64,000 nucleotides of DNA, from positions 1,934,001 through 1,998,000 of the forward strand of contig JADANN010000174.1 in assembly GCA_018806985.1 (NCBI GenBank). Reading direction: 5' to 3'. Of this stretch, positions 1 to 16,200 are shown piece by piece. A program made the position numbers and the translations under genes. The number at the start of each line of letters is the position of its first letter. Position 1 is the first letter of the stretch. The notes under the pieces were generated by a model. That model ran no database searches. It was given only the letters and a program-made list of their open reading frames with translations, and was not told the DNA's origin. Source of the DNA: Angiostrongylus vasorum. Taxonomy: Eukaryota > Nematoda > Chromadorea > Rhabditida > Metastrongylidae.

Positions 1-310
1 GATTTAAATGAAAATCAGTAGGATCCACAGATTTTCACCAAAAGGATAGATCGTCTGTTCCATGTTTTGCCATTACATATTTTTGCCAACAACATAAAAG
101 TCTAATTATTCTGCCATAAAGAAATTCCGATTTTTTGGAGCACATAAAACCTTCTCTTTCTTTCACTCATTACCATCGTCGCTTCACCTTCACCAAGCAG
201 CGACGCTGGTCGAACGTGCAATATCTCTTCATGATTCACACTCTCTTCCAATTTCTCGAAACTTTTAGTTGTTGTATTAGTTCGTCAATAGAATATTGGT
301 CTTTGAGTTA
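1..310. other. AT-rich sequence with nothing recognised
   Basis: I see no coding frame with protein-like composition and no repeat shared with the rest of the window in this stretch. Confidence 0.4.
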
Positions 311-314
311 GACT

Positions 315-505
315 TCGGCGCCGAGTAATTACTAGATCGGAGTAGAATGGTCGACTTCGTACGGCTATGCAACGCGGGGCTTTTTGGCGTTGCCATAGAG
401 CACAACCTCAAGCTAGGGTTATAACCGTTTGAAAAAATAATGGTAATACAATATTAACAAAATGACGATGTACAGAAGGGTGAACGATACAAGCAGTAGT
501 ACCAA
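315..505 (+). repeat. Dispersed repeat, also at 53930-54100
   Basis: This segment aligns by eye with 53930-54100. Both contain an agaatgg/agaatgc start, a cgacttcgta block, an acgcggg...cttttt block, an agagcaaaac-like block, an aataatggtaa/taataatgtaag block and an end near gatacaagcag/caatacaagctg. The copies are diverged and neither has an evident protein. At 53.6-53.9 kb the shared piece follows directly after a MITE-like element, so this may be the far end of a larger element whose other half is missing here. Confidence 0.5.
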
Positions 506-814
506 GGAGACCATGAGGACCCTGACAGAGAGAACTGGTAGAGAGCTGTGGAGAAGTCTAACCCACTTTAACTGATAAAGCTATTATATACGTACTGTAA
601 TGTGTGGACTGTAGGTAAAGTAGTTGAAGAGATAGTTTTGAGAGGGGTGACAGAACTTCGTTCTTTGAAGGCGACTAAGCAGTGCAAGACAAGTGCATGT
701 CCGGTTGAGGATACCAATAGTGCAAGAGAAGTGCACGTTCGCTTGATAAGATGACTGAGCGCTGCAAGGATCAATGTGGTTATCAATGAACAAAGCTAGT
801 TGCAGGAAACATAC

Positions 815-1013
815 AGTAAAGATAAAAAGGACAAAACTCTCGGCGTTGATCAATCCCTGAGGGATGGGCCATGCATTCGACCTCATTAAGCATCGTTTGG
901 AGGTAAATGAGTGCATATCTGGCCTTCACAATGACTCGTGTTTGCATAGCGATGTATCGCGCCGGTACTGTTATCCTCCCAGACAAGTCTGATAGCTCTC
1001 CGATCACTTCGCG
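815..1013 (-). mobile_element. tRNA-derived SINE, family 1, truncated copy
   Basis: The family tail (cggcgttgatcaatccctgag) is at the low-coordinate end, so the element reads on the minus strand. The body with the gatgtatcg and cccagacaagtctg blocks follows. The tRNA-like head is missing or too diverged to see. Confidence 0.75.
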
Positions 1014-1600
1014 AAACGCTCAATACAGTAATATAGAGAACAGGAACTACTCAGAGAATAGCTATTATACTCCTCGCCGCAAGTTAAGATAACGGCACTA
1101 TGCACATTTTTCAGTTTAACAACTGCCTTCTATTATATGGAAAAGGAATTAAAATAAGTGCTTGTTTACCTGATAAAATAATTGGAGGCGAAGTGAATAA
1201 AAATGGTTTTACGATAGAGAGCAAAGCTTCTTGCGAGGAGGTAAAGAATGTGCACCGGAAGTCGAAAGAAATGGGAAAGTACAACACTTTTTGGGGGAGG
1301 TCTCCCGCTGCCATTTGTGCGAAAAACATGCATCGGCTGCAACGTTGGAGACCCTCACCTCTGGAATGCTTCCGCATTAACTCTGTCGCAGTTACACGAA
1401 TGCTATGTAGTAGCTAGAAATAAAATACAGCAGAGTTGAATGGTTGGAGTGGACTGTTGCGTATAAGAATGATATGGGAGACTATCTAGGAATAGAATAC
1501 AGTGTGTATGGTGGGATTCAGTAGGTTTGATTAGTTGCAGTAGAATACGTTAGATGAGAACAATATGAAGGATTATTTATGAATAGGATAGGATGTGTGT
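1014..1600. other. Unassigned spacer, possibly 3' LTR remains
   Basis: This lies just beyond the 3' end of the BEL/Pao-like element. A 16-18 base stretch (gagaatagctattata, near 1055) resembles gagaatagttattata near 5390, beyond the gag end. That could be the edge of two decayed LTRs, but I could not align longer stretches, so LTRs are not claimed. Confidence 0.2.
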
Positions 1601-1619
1601 CCGACGTCGGAGGTTGCAG

Positions 1620-4600
1620 CGGTGTTTGGAGTTCTGCTCTGCGTCTTTCAGGTCTTCATTTGGAGGATCTTTTATATTTTTTTCCTGTATCTGGTGTTTG
1701 TTTTCCATCTGCTTCCCTTAACTCTAGCGGTATCAGTAAGTTGACAGGTCTTCTGATGATTCGTTTGTTTGGTAGTCTGACCTGCGCTTCTCTAATTGCT
1801 CCACTTTCTGATTGTTGCAACTTGATTACGCGGCCCATTTTCCATTTATTCCGAGGTTGGATTGGTTCGTAAATAGCACCATTGTGCCCACGATAGGAAT
1901 GCGTGGTGTGCCTCTTTTGGTGTCGGTGTGGAGTTTATGTGATTCACGAAGACTTCAAGTTGTTGTCCAGAGATCGTCCAATATTGTTCTGCTAGCTTAT
2001 GGCTAGCCTGCTTCATGTGCTGCGCGTAGCATTCTTGCCTGTTCCAGTGAAAGATAATCCGTGTCGTTTTCTTGCTCTTCAACAGCTTCAAAAGGATATG
2101 TTATTATCATATCACGTTAGATGAACTGGATCGATCGTAAGATTACGAGTTCGTCAAGCGTTCTTGAGATAGGTGAGTGGTCTGGTATGTACAGCTAGTA
2201 GTAGTGCATTTGCTGACATGTTATGCACCAGTTCAAGGTGGAGTAGTCTTGTGGGTGCACATGTAAGGATTACTCCGTAGACCTTTGTTATGCTGTCACC
2301 GTGTTTCACTGATAATAGGCCAAAGTAGTCTATCCCCACATATTTAAATGGGCGTGATCGTATCACTCGTCTTTCTGAGAGGTCGTCAATCGTTGGCTAT
2401 TTGTAAGGTGGACTGTCCACTTTTTAGCAGCAAACGCATCGTCTTATAATTTTTTTTTATAGGTTTCTCAATCAAGATATCTACAATTTTTTTTCTTACA
2501 TTGGCCAGTGTTTCGCTGTGCTGCAGTGGAATGCTTCGTTCACGATTATTTCTGCCAGTTTCGTTTTGGAGACGATAAACATGGAGCTTTGCTATTCTGA
2601 TGGGATTCGTCCTTTACAGTGAATTACTGCTTTTTGGCAGAGACATATAGTGAACGTTTTGATGATGACGGACTAGTAGTTTAAGTGCCGTTTTGTACTC
2701 AGCTGCCGTTACATGAGGTTCTGACAACGTCGACTTCAGTTCTGGGATGGTGTGTTGAATTCGTTCTTTGGTTGTAATCTTGATGTTATTTTGTTTATGT
2801 ACCTTGGTATATATGCTATATGTGCTATTGTTCGCTGTGCAGATACGAAGCGATTATACCTTGTCCAGTTCAACAATTCTTCTTCGGTATCGTTAATGGT
2901 GAGAACGATGGTACGAATCTCCATTGCACATGTATTGGTTGACAGTCCGAAGAGGTTAATGTCCCTTTACTGTGATATTTCTGGTATGAACCTAGGTCCT
3001 TTCCACCACATACGGCGCCTCAGCTCGTATTTATTCCGTTCACTAGTGGCACAATCTGCTGCATTTAGACCACTGGCTATTGGGCGAAATTGGATGGGTA
3101 CATTCAAGTTTTCCGCAATTCGTCGTACTTCTTTTACTCCGTTCTTCACCAGAATACCATTTGCCTTGCCGACTTTGATCGACCGCACCCAGCTTAGTGC
3201 GATTTCGGAATCTGACAGGATCATTCAAACCGACCGTCATTTAAACTCTGTAGAATCAATCTGAGAGGATTGTTATGCTGCTAATAGGCATGTGGTCTTT
3301 CAAGGCTGAATATGTGTTGCTACTGTTAGCGCGTTTAGTTCCACTTTACGGATTGTAATGTTCTCTTTTAGTTATGGCGGTTTAGATTTTCCGATAAGCA
3401 GCTGTGACTCATCGTTTAAAAAACATCAGCGCAAGTGGCTACGCATTGCTTGCTGGCATCTGTGAAAAATATCAGTCGACTCGGAACTCCAATCACGGCA
3501 ATCTTTCGTGAGACAGAGATTTCGAATCCGTGGTCTTCCAATATTTTGTTCCATTGGTTCATATGTTCCTTTAAAAGTGGTCAGTCCCAAGAATACGCAA
3601 AATTCCACAGCTATTGAAGGAATAGATTCCCTCTTAATGTAAGTGGATTAAGCCACCCCACTGGAACGCAGATAGCATTCACTTGTTTAGCTAGCGTACG
3701 CTTGTTCAACTCCTTTTTTCAAGACATTGGAATGACAGGATAGGTTTATCCTTTTCAAACACCACATTACTCCAAAAACTTTTTTGTCGAGTATTTGACG
3801 ATGCATTCTCTGAGGTGATTTACTGCATAAGACGTTGATCGCTGGATAGAAATTCTTGTAAGTTCATGCTCAAATCGTTAAATACTTGCCTTAATTCCTT
3901 GTAATTCATGTATGCACTGTCGACGACCGCTTTGAATACTTTTGGATTATTTAGGCAGTTGTTTAAGTGATATTTGATTGTTCCAGCTAAGAGTGGTGAT
4001 CAGTTTAGGCCGAAACTAACGGATGTGAATCTGCAGACGATCATGTTACTTTATTCGGGTTGTTTAAGGAGTTTCGCTTGTCCTGCTAAAATTTGAGCCC
4101 TGGATGTATGTTTCTTCATAGTATGAAGAATGACGCTATCCTTGTATTGCGTCCTATCAGGAACTACTGCATTCATTTTTTGACGAAGTCTTTACGAATC
4201 TTCCGGAGTGGTGTTTCGTAATTTCTTAGGTGTTCTAGCTAAGTCGTTTGTACGACTTTCATCTTTTGGGGCTCATATTCGGCTGGTGGAGGCTGATACC
4301 CACAAAAAGAAGTGTGGTGCCCGTGCTTGTTGCACTTTCATCACAGTCCCACTTTGCAATCGGGGAGCGGGTGGAATTATGAACTGCAGTTTTAGCACAG
4401 ATTACGAGTTCTAATGACTTGTAGTCTTTCCTGTTGGATTCTTATTTTAGATCAATCGTTTGGTAGGCGTCCCACCTTGCTGTAGTAGAAGCATGCATAC
4501 GGCCTACTCCAATGCGTTTTGTTGCTGATTCCTAGGCTACGTCTTTTAGATGGGCCTTTCTCCTTCTCGGTTACGTACTTCTAGTTCCTTCCCGATCCAT

Positions 4601-5300
4601 TCTTTGATATCCTTCAACAGTTCGCTCGTTTTCATATCCTCTGGTCTATGCTGTGCTTTTGTCGAGCGTATCGTTGGATGTCCTTTGTAAATATTTTTTG
4701 CTAGTAGCTGTTGTAGCACCAGAGTATCGAAGAATTCTCCTTTTTGACGTTGTCATATAACTATTGAATAGAAGGTTTCGCAGTTTATCCTGATCTTCGA
4801 AGCGTTTGCTTTGTGCTTCTATTGTAGGTGGGCTCCCTAAAAAGTGACGAACGAAGAGTTCTTTACTGTCCTGTTTTTCTTTTTAGGTGCTCTATCACTG
4901 TTGGATAAGTTCTGTAGGACAACTGGTATCATTTGACGCATTCTTTCGCTTCCCTGAAAGGCATCCAACAAATAGGTCATTTTTTTGAATATCGACCATT
5001 CGCTGCAAGTACTCATTGATTGAATGCTCCTCAAAATGCTTCCCACTCCCTTAAATCTCCGGTGAACTTCGGAATAAGGATGGGTGGTAGATTGATCACA
5101 GGAGGGGGAGGCGTTGATGTCATTTAAGACATCAACCTTCGAGTTTCCCAGCGTTTTCCATAGGTCGATGAGCTTATAGAGGTAGCGTTGTGCGTCGTCG
5201 AGTGCTCCACTGTTTTCTCTACATCCATTTTGGCACAGCACTGTGATTCATCTTTTGCTGAAGTGTTGGGATCTTGCTGGAGTTGGTCTGTCATCAGAGC
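1620..5300 (-). mobile_element. Degenerate BEL/Pao-type LTR retrotransposon
   Basis: On the minus strand the remains of a gag-pol polyprotein can be read in pieces, in the expected order. A gag-like segment lies at 5241-4837, with further gag-like text to about 4550. Reverse transcriptase connection remnants lie near 3900-3650. An RNase H-like segment (SDSEIALSWV) is at 3224-2967. An integrase segment with VGIDYFGLLSVKHGDSITKV is at 2366-2154. The C-terminal integrase/DUF5641-type end (SESGAIREAQVRLPN) is at 1838-1656. These motifs are characteristic of nematode Pao-family elements. Frames are interrupted by many stops and shifts, so the copy cannot be active. Most of the reverse transcriptase core was not recovered, and no clear LTR pair or target duplication was found. 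Confidence 0.8.
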
Positions 5301-5572
5301 GTGAACATCGAGTGCTGTCTGTTCCTGTTTCGGTTGTGTTCAATGGCCAACTCTGTTTGTTCTATTTTATTCTGTCTATTCTCCGAGAATAGTTATTATA
5401 GTTGCAAACCAATTTAGAATGAACATGAAATGTTAGGAAAACGCATATCCCTAGGACAATAGAGTAAATACCGTAGTTGCTGAAAAAATTATCGAAAGCA
5501 ATCAAAAAAACTTGACGCCCGATTAAACTGTCTGTCTTCAGCTGTTCTGAGCAGCAGAAGCTAGATAGCCTA
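5301..5572. other. Spacer upstream of the Pao-like element
   Basis: No gene is seen here. By position this is where a 5' LTR of the minus-strand Pao element would be expected, but no convincing second copy was found. Confidence 0.25.
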
Positions 5573-5797
5573 AAATGCCACGAATGATTGGATGCATACC
5601 TGACGTATACAATGATTTACGGAAACCTGCCGACGTATCAGTTCACTGCAACTACCCTCCCAGACAACTTCGGCACCGATTTGCCGACTCTGGATGCTTG
5701 GTAAGATTGGTGAGCCCGCGGAAACGAATCGAAGACGATGAGCGTAACGGAGGGCACCTTTAACAACTGCGCTACACGCGCCCTAGTCCATATAGTG
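5573..5797 (-). mobile_element. tRNA-derived SINE, family 1
   Basis: This copy is in minus orientation. The head at 5797-5740 gives, on the minus strand, a gcgcgtgtagcgcagttgtt A-box-like start. The body carries cccagacaact and gatgtatc-like blocks. The conserved tail is missing. Confidence 0.7.
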
Positions 5798-5994
5798 TAT
5801 GTTGCGTAGTAAGAGCATAACGCACACGAATTTTGATTCAGTTAAATGCTTTTAATGCCGCCAATCAACACATTGAAAGTCTGAAGTGTAGACCAACACG
5901 GGATTCCCACAACAACTGTTCTCCTCATCAGCGAGCACAGCATTGCTACGTTGCGCGTTTTTCTAGAATATTCCTCTTACATTTCAGGGAACGG

Positions 5995-6290
5995 TTGAAA
6001 GTGCGCATATAGCGCAGCGGTCGGAGGCACTCTGCAATACATATGGGATCGATCCCCGAGCCCCAGGCTCACCAAGCACGCACTCCATTGCTTCGGGGTC
6101 GACAAATTGGTATCAGACTTGTCTGGGAGGATAGCAAAACTGGCTCGATACATCGGTAGGCCATCGGGAGTCATTGTAAAGGCCAGATATGCATTCAATC
6201 ACCTCTAGCAATGCTCAATGAAGACAAACGCATGACGGATCCCTCAGGGATTGATCAACACCGGTAGCTTTGTCCTTTTCATCCTTTATT
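5995..6290 (+). mobile_element. tRNA-derived SINE, family 1, near full length
   Basis: The element starts with a tRNA-like head (catatagcgcagcggtcgga, then gggatcgatcccc as the B-box-like block). It continues through ttgtctgggaggatagcaa and gatacatcggtaggcc and ends with ccctcagggattgatcaaca and a T-rich tail. It faces the SINE at 5573-5797 across about 200 bp. Confidence 0.85.
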
Positions 6291-7173
6291 CTTTTTACTT
6301 CGCCATAACAGAGTTGTGTAACCACTGAAGTGGTTAAAAGTAACAGCTACACAGCTGCAATTCTCATGTTCGCAACGACGACTAGTTTTTCTTGGGTGCC
6401 GTGTGAGATTTCGACTGTACGACAGGCAGGGAATCGCTGCAGGGCTCCTATACTTTGACTTGAGTAGCCTTAGTGCCTTCTCCACCAGTAGCAATCTCCA
6501 CAGTATCTGCGCCTACACAGCAAGTAGAAGAATTTTCGTGCAAACCGGATGGTATGAGTGGCTTTGTCCCAATTTAAAGTGTGTAAATGGCAATGTATAA
6601 GAAACAACTCTCCTTTCCCAGTGACCGATACAACATTTGTGGCGGAGAAACTATCGATTTAGTAAAGGTGTCCGCTACAAGAAGATGTAACAAGAAAAAA
6701 AATAGAGGCACACATGAGTCAAACTGTCGCCAATGTTTTTTGTTCGGTCGCGCTCTGCGCAGCACAGCAGCAGTGATAAACGCGCTCCGGGCGACATTTT
6801 CTGGAACGCGATGCAACTGCGATGCGAGCTGTGGTCGCTTTGGATGGAACTCCATGCATACGGCTGGCTTCTGCGGTTTTTTGTCGTTAACGAACATCAA
6901 CTACCGCTTTTACTTTAGAAAACTGACATTTTCTACAAGTTACAATTACAAGTGATGGTGGCACATTGCTTCGAATTCTTGCTTTAGTTAAGAGTTGACC
7001 TGAAATTCTTTCAAAGGCGTTAAATGGAAAAACCCCTTGTCACAGACATAAGACGTTGGGTGCTTGTTCAAGAAATCTATGATTCCTAGATGTTTTGCCT
7101 GTATGCATCGTGCTGTTAGTACTTTTTTCTGCTTTGATGTGTGAAACTGGCTCATGTTGTGGTGTCAAGTGAT
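6291..7173. other. Region upstream of the MYST gene
   Basis: No exon could be assigned with confidence. A locally GC-rich block at about 6730-6880 is open in several frames on both strands. It could be a promoter or an upstream exon of the acetyltransferase gene, but no homology or splice phase settles it. The rest is AT-rich. Confidence 0.3.
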
Positions 7174-11864
<4,691 letters not shown>

Positions 11865-12469
11865 TATGACGTTAACAGTAGAGTCATTTGACGTCATTTA
11901 CGTACTACGGAGAAGTGTTGAAATGGGTTTCTGTTGTTTATTATTGCTGTTAACTGTATTTTATCTGAGATAATTACAGTATGTACTCTTATAAAAAATT
12001 GTTTCACAGTGTTTGATTTGTTGCAATTCAAAGAGCGTTTGGACGTGCTCGGCTGGTTCGGCTGTACTTCAGGCTGCAATTTTGTTTTATCGCATATTGC
12101 CCACTCGTCCTGCAAAACTGTCCGAACAGTTTTTGTTTGTTTGGAAACTTAGCAAATAAGGACAGGGTTTTTTAAATAATCTTTTATGCAGACCGTAGCA
12201 AGCTTTATTTCTTGCCTAGTCACCGTGACATGGAATAAGTGCCGTCTTGTGTAGGCGTATCCGCCAAGTTTTTGTTCATTAAATGAAGAAGTTTATCGTA
12301 GGAACGTCTTGAGAATCCTGTTATGAAGAAAGATTTTGGAAAGGAAGTTATGAAGAAAAGCAACAGAGTTTGCGTCTATATTTGGTTGTAGTTCTCTACG
12401 TATTCTGAACTTCCTACTAACAAGTTTGTTTTTTTGCTGATTTCTATGTCCTAATGTCTTAACTTTTAT

Positions 12470-12605
12470 TTACGGCCTGTTCTTTTTTCATAGCAGGATA
12501 CTATATAAAATTCAACCATTATGGTGCTGAGATAGGAGCAAAACTGGGAATCTCAACTGGGCTTCTAACCCATGATTATTATTGTGTGTGTTGGGGGGGG
12601 AGTCA
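12470..12605 (-). mobile_element. tRNA-derived SINE, family 2, 3' part
   Basis: The stretch tagcaggatactatataaaat followed by gtgctgagatagga and aaaactggga matches the family 2 tail read on the minus strand. The tRNA-like head is absent. Confidence 0.6.
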
Positions 12606-12660
12606 CATGTTGTTCATCGCACCAAGCGAAGCCTTTGGTTTGCATTCCTATCAGCCGTAT

Positions 12661-12935
12661 TTCCTACTTGGATACTCGGATGTTCCGTCCTCACTCGACA
12701 GACAGTCGACGCCCTTGTGGATGAGAGGGAGATTTGCCACCATGCGACTGGTTTGATACCAAGACGGTGGTGGATCTTGGTACTAGTTTACTCTTTGCTG
12801 ATCTTCCTAATGGAAACGCGGAACTCGTTCTCAGCTTGCAAGATCCTGCTGAAGCGACGGGTACCCTCGCTGTACATCGCATTCCGACACCCAGGAACAC
12901 CTCTCAACCACGATAAGGCGGTAAACCTTTGGTAT
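12661..12935 (-). mobile_element. RTE-tailed ~400-bp nonautonomous element, internally deleted
   Basis: The tail (cctacttggatactcgg) and head (ccacgataaggcggtaaacc) are present. About 100 bp between the tail and the gacgcccttgtggatgagag block is missing compared with other copies. Confidence 0.75.
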
Positions 12936-12975
12936 GTGTATGTAAACATGTACATATGTATGCATATATATGGAC

Positions 12976-13008
<33 letters not shown>
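12976..13008. repeat. (AT)n microsatellite
   Basis: About 33 bases of almost pure AT dinucleotide repeat lie at the edge of the preceding mobile element, followed by a TA/GT-rich stretch to about 13090. Confidence 0.9.
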
Positions 13009-13012
<4 letters not shown>

Positions 13013-13232
13013 ACAATACATACGTATATACACATATCGAATAGTGTACAATATCAACAATGTATAGTACATGTATTGTACATTAATGTTGTTTTATGTA
13101 TGTGCTGTTTACTACATGTGATGTTGTATTACGTTTATTTTACTATCGTTACTTTTACTATTTTTTAGATCTGTATACTAATTAATTGTTTATTCTCTTC
13201 AATCTTAAAATTTCTAACTCCTTCTGAGTTTC

Positions 13233-13237
13233 AGTTG
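13233..13237 (+). promoter_or_regulatory. Probable spliced-leader acceptor of the FBXW9-like gene
   Basis: A TTTCAG acceptor ends at 13234, three bases before the ATG at 13238. No upstream exon is needed for the protein. A close acceptor-ATG spacing is typical of trans-spliced nematode genes; trans-splicing itself is inferred. Confidence 0.45.
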
Positions 13238-16200
13238 ATGGAAAGGGTACGCAAGGGAGACGAGGGAATGCTTATGTGGCTCCCCTCAGAGCTTCTACTA
13301 TTGATTTTCAGTCACATACGAGGGCGACATTTGGTCTACAACGTCCGTTTAGTATGTAGGAAATTCCATTCCCTCTTAGCGAATCAGCACTGGTGGCTGA
13401 GCCGGATTCAGGTGAGTTCTTTATGTATCGCAGCTCGCCTTCGTTTTCCTATATTGAAATATACTTCATAAGATTTCATGTACATGGAAGAAAATGCATA
13501 CTTTTTAGTATTTTCCCATATTTCACCTCAAGTGACTTGGATGGTCACTTCGAAGCATTCGAATGCAAGAAAACATTTTTGCTTCCAGAAGATGCCACAG
13601 CACATTCGTCTGTTTGAGTGTGAAATGAGAGACCAACACTTTGATGCTGCTCGAAGTTTCGTCATGATTGAAGAAGAATTGCACCGTTGGAAAAGTTGGG
13701 TACCTAACAGCAAGTGGGTTTGAGCCGTAGTTCATCCACATTGTTCCTGATTGTTGGTCCTAGATTTAATAGCACTCTTTTGTGTTGTGGATGATACAAA
13801 TTCTCCATTGTTGTTTGCTTCAATTGTGTTTCTCCCAGCGGTTTAACGCCTCATCGTGGCTGGCAGGTGTTCCTAGGTGTCGGGCTGCGATGTACAGCGG
13901 TGGGCCCACGGTAGGGTCTCCCAAGCTGAGAAGGAGACCGACGTTTTCATCAGGAAGCCCAGCTAAAAAGTAAACCAGTACCAGGATCCACCACCGTCCT
14001 GGTATCAAACTAGTCGCATGGTGGGAAATCTCTCTCAAATCCACAAGGGCGGCGACTGCCTGTGGCGGTGACGACCTAGGCAGACTTTGGCCATGCTGGT
14101 CTCAGGACTCCAGAAGAACACCGTAGCTAAACCAGCAAAACTCTGGAAAATGGGGGATTGTGCTGGGGTCCACACAACCATTGAAAACGGGCCGTCTGTG
14201 TACTTACCTACTTGGATACTTGGACGGTCCGTCTTCGCGAACTGTGCGAACCCCAGCACATATGCCATTCATTCTTTTCTCTCGCAATCGTGGCCCATGG
14301 TGGTGGTCTTGTTCGAGTATGGTAGCGCTTGCGAGTATCATACCGTGATCTGTAAAACAACAGCAGCAGCGGGTAAAGCTGATTAACTCTGTTTACGAAC
14401 ACGTCCGCCCAACGTGTAGGTGGTCGTCCAGGAGGACGTTTGCATTATCTTAGAGCACTCTACTGTTCTTTTCGTCCATCTGTGGTCTGTTCTTCTCATT
14501 ATGTGACCGGCCCATCTATGTTTCGCTGTCGATGTATATTCTCCTGGATCTCGAAGATGTGACAGATTTCAAGGGTCAGAGCTTCGCATTCCGGCTAGAT
14601 ATTGAGAGTGCCGGTTATATTTCAGAAGACACCGCTCAAGCGCTCTGTGAGTAGTGCGAAGCATTCTTGACGTAGTTAAAGTATCAACCCATGCCTCCGC
14701 ATCATAACAGAGCACTGGGAGGACCGTAGAATCGAAGAGATGAGCGCGGATTTCCGGGTCCTTCAGTTGGTCGGTGGCTTTGCGAGGTCCGAATGCGGCC
14801 CAAGCTGCTCTCCTTCTTCTGTCTATTTCCACCTTCATGTTGTTTTCCATATTCATTGATCGCCCAAGGTATACGTAAGCGGTGGTCTCTGCAATGAGAA
14901 AGCCGTCCAATTCAATTTTTTCCGCCTTCGCACCATGGGTTTTTTCATGAACTGGGTCCTCTTTCGATTTATGCGAAGTCCGATCTTTTTGCCCGCTTCG
15001 TTGAGCTCGTTGATCATCATCTCTGCTTCGCTAGTACGTCTTGAGAAGATGACAATGTCGTCGGCAAAACGAAGGTTTGATAGGAATTTTCCATCAATAC
15101 GTATTCCTTTCTCATCCCAATCGAGTGACCTCATTATCCACTGCGGTGCGGCACTGAACACCTTTGGCGATATTGTGTCGCCCTGTCAAACCCCCTTTTC
15201 CTATGGGTATTGTAAGAGGTCGATGGAAAAGCTGTATTTTCGTAGTGCAGTTCCGATAACAGTCGGACAGAGTTCTTATGTAGGATGGGTCCACTCCTTG
15301 GTCGACGAGCACTGATAGGATGGCATTCCTTTTGACACTGTCAAACGCTTTTTCATAGTCGTCAAAGGTTAGGACTAGAGGCAGTGGTATTCCCGACAAA
15401 CTTCGATGACCCTGGACACGGTTTTGATGTGGTCCATGCAGCAAAATCCTTTTCGAAATCCTGCTTACTCGACTGGTTGCTCCTCATCCAATGTCCTTGA
15501 TATGCGCAAGAGGATAATCTTTGTGAAGAGCTTGCAGAGTACACTCAACAAGCATATGGGACGATAGTTACGAAGATCTCTTCGGTCTCGTTTCTTGGGC
15601 AGGATGACCGTGCACGCCGTCCTCCACTAGTCTGGAATTTTTTTCCTTTTGAAGGTAGGCTGTCATATGATCTGCGAGAAGTACACGTAAATTGTGGCCT
15701 CCAGCTCTAAGGAAATCGGCGGTGACATTGTCTGGTCCTGGAGCTGTGCCTCTTTTCATGCTTTCTATCGCAACTCGAACCTCCGACGGAAGAATTCGAA
15801 GTGGTTTTCTCCAGCGATGATATTAGGGCCCAGAACGGGGGATTGTGGAACGGAAAAGGTTGGTGTAGAACGTTTCCGCTATTAATTCCATACAAGGGAA
15901 GTTTGGTGATCCCATCCATCTTGCTTCATCAAGGCTAACACCGGACATTAAAATCACACAAGTCCTGACGATGTTTTTCGAGAGGAATCCTTCGGTCGGT
16001 CTTCCTCCGGGTACTGGGATTAAGCCTCAAACTTGTATGATTAAACCTGGGTCCCGCACAACCATTGAAAACGGGCCGTTCGTGTAACAACTACCAAGTA
16101 TCAATTTGTGTTTCAGTCTCATTGTCAGTGGACATATTGCTACGGTAGATGCCATTCGACTATTCTCTCATGGTTGCCGTGCCAATATGTTTTGTCTGTC

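Larger units (their letters stand above)
11865..13234. other. Intergenic region, MYST gene to FBXW9-like gene
   Basis: No gene is seen. The stretch contains repeats at 12470-12605 and 12661-12935 and an AT microsatellite, described separately. At about 1.4 kb it is too long to suggest an operon with conventional nematode spacing. Confidence 0.5.

Noticed and set aside
1100..1417. 105-codon frame next to the Pao element
   Set aside because: No homology, and overlapping open frames exist on the other strand; more likely decayed element or spacer.
6587..6955. 122-codon frame upstream of the MYST gene
   Set aside because: Several frames on both strands are open across the GC-rich block; composition and splice signals do not favour any of them.
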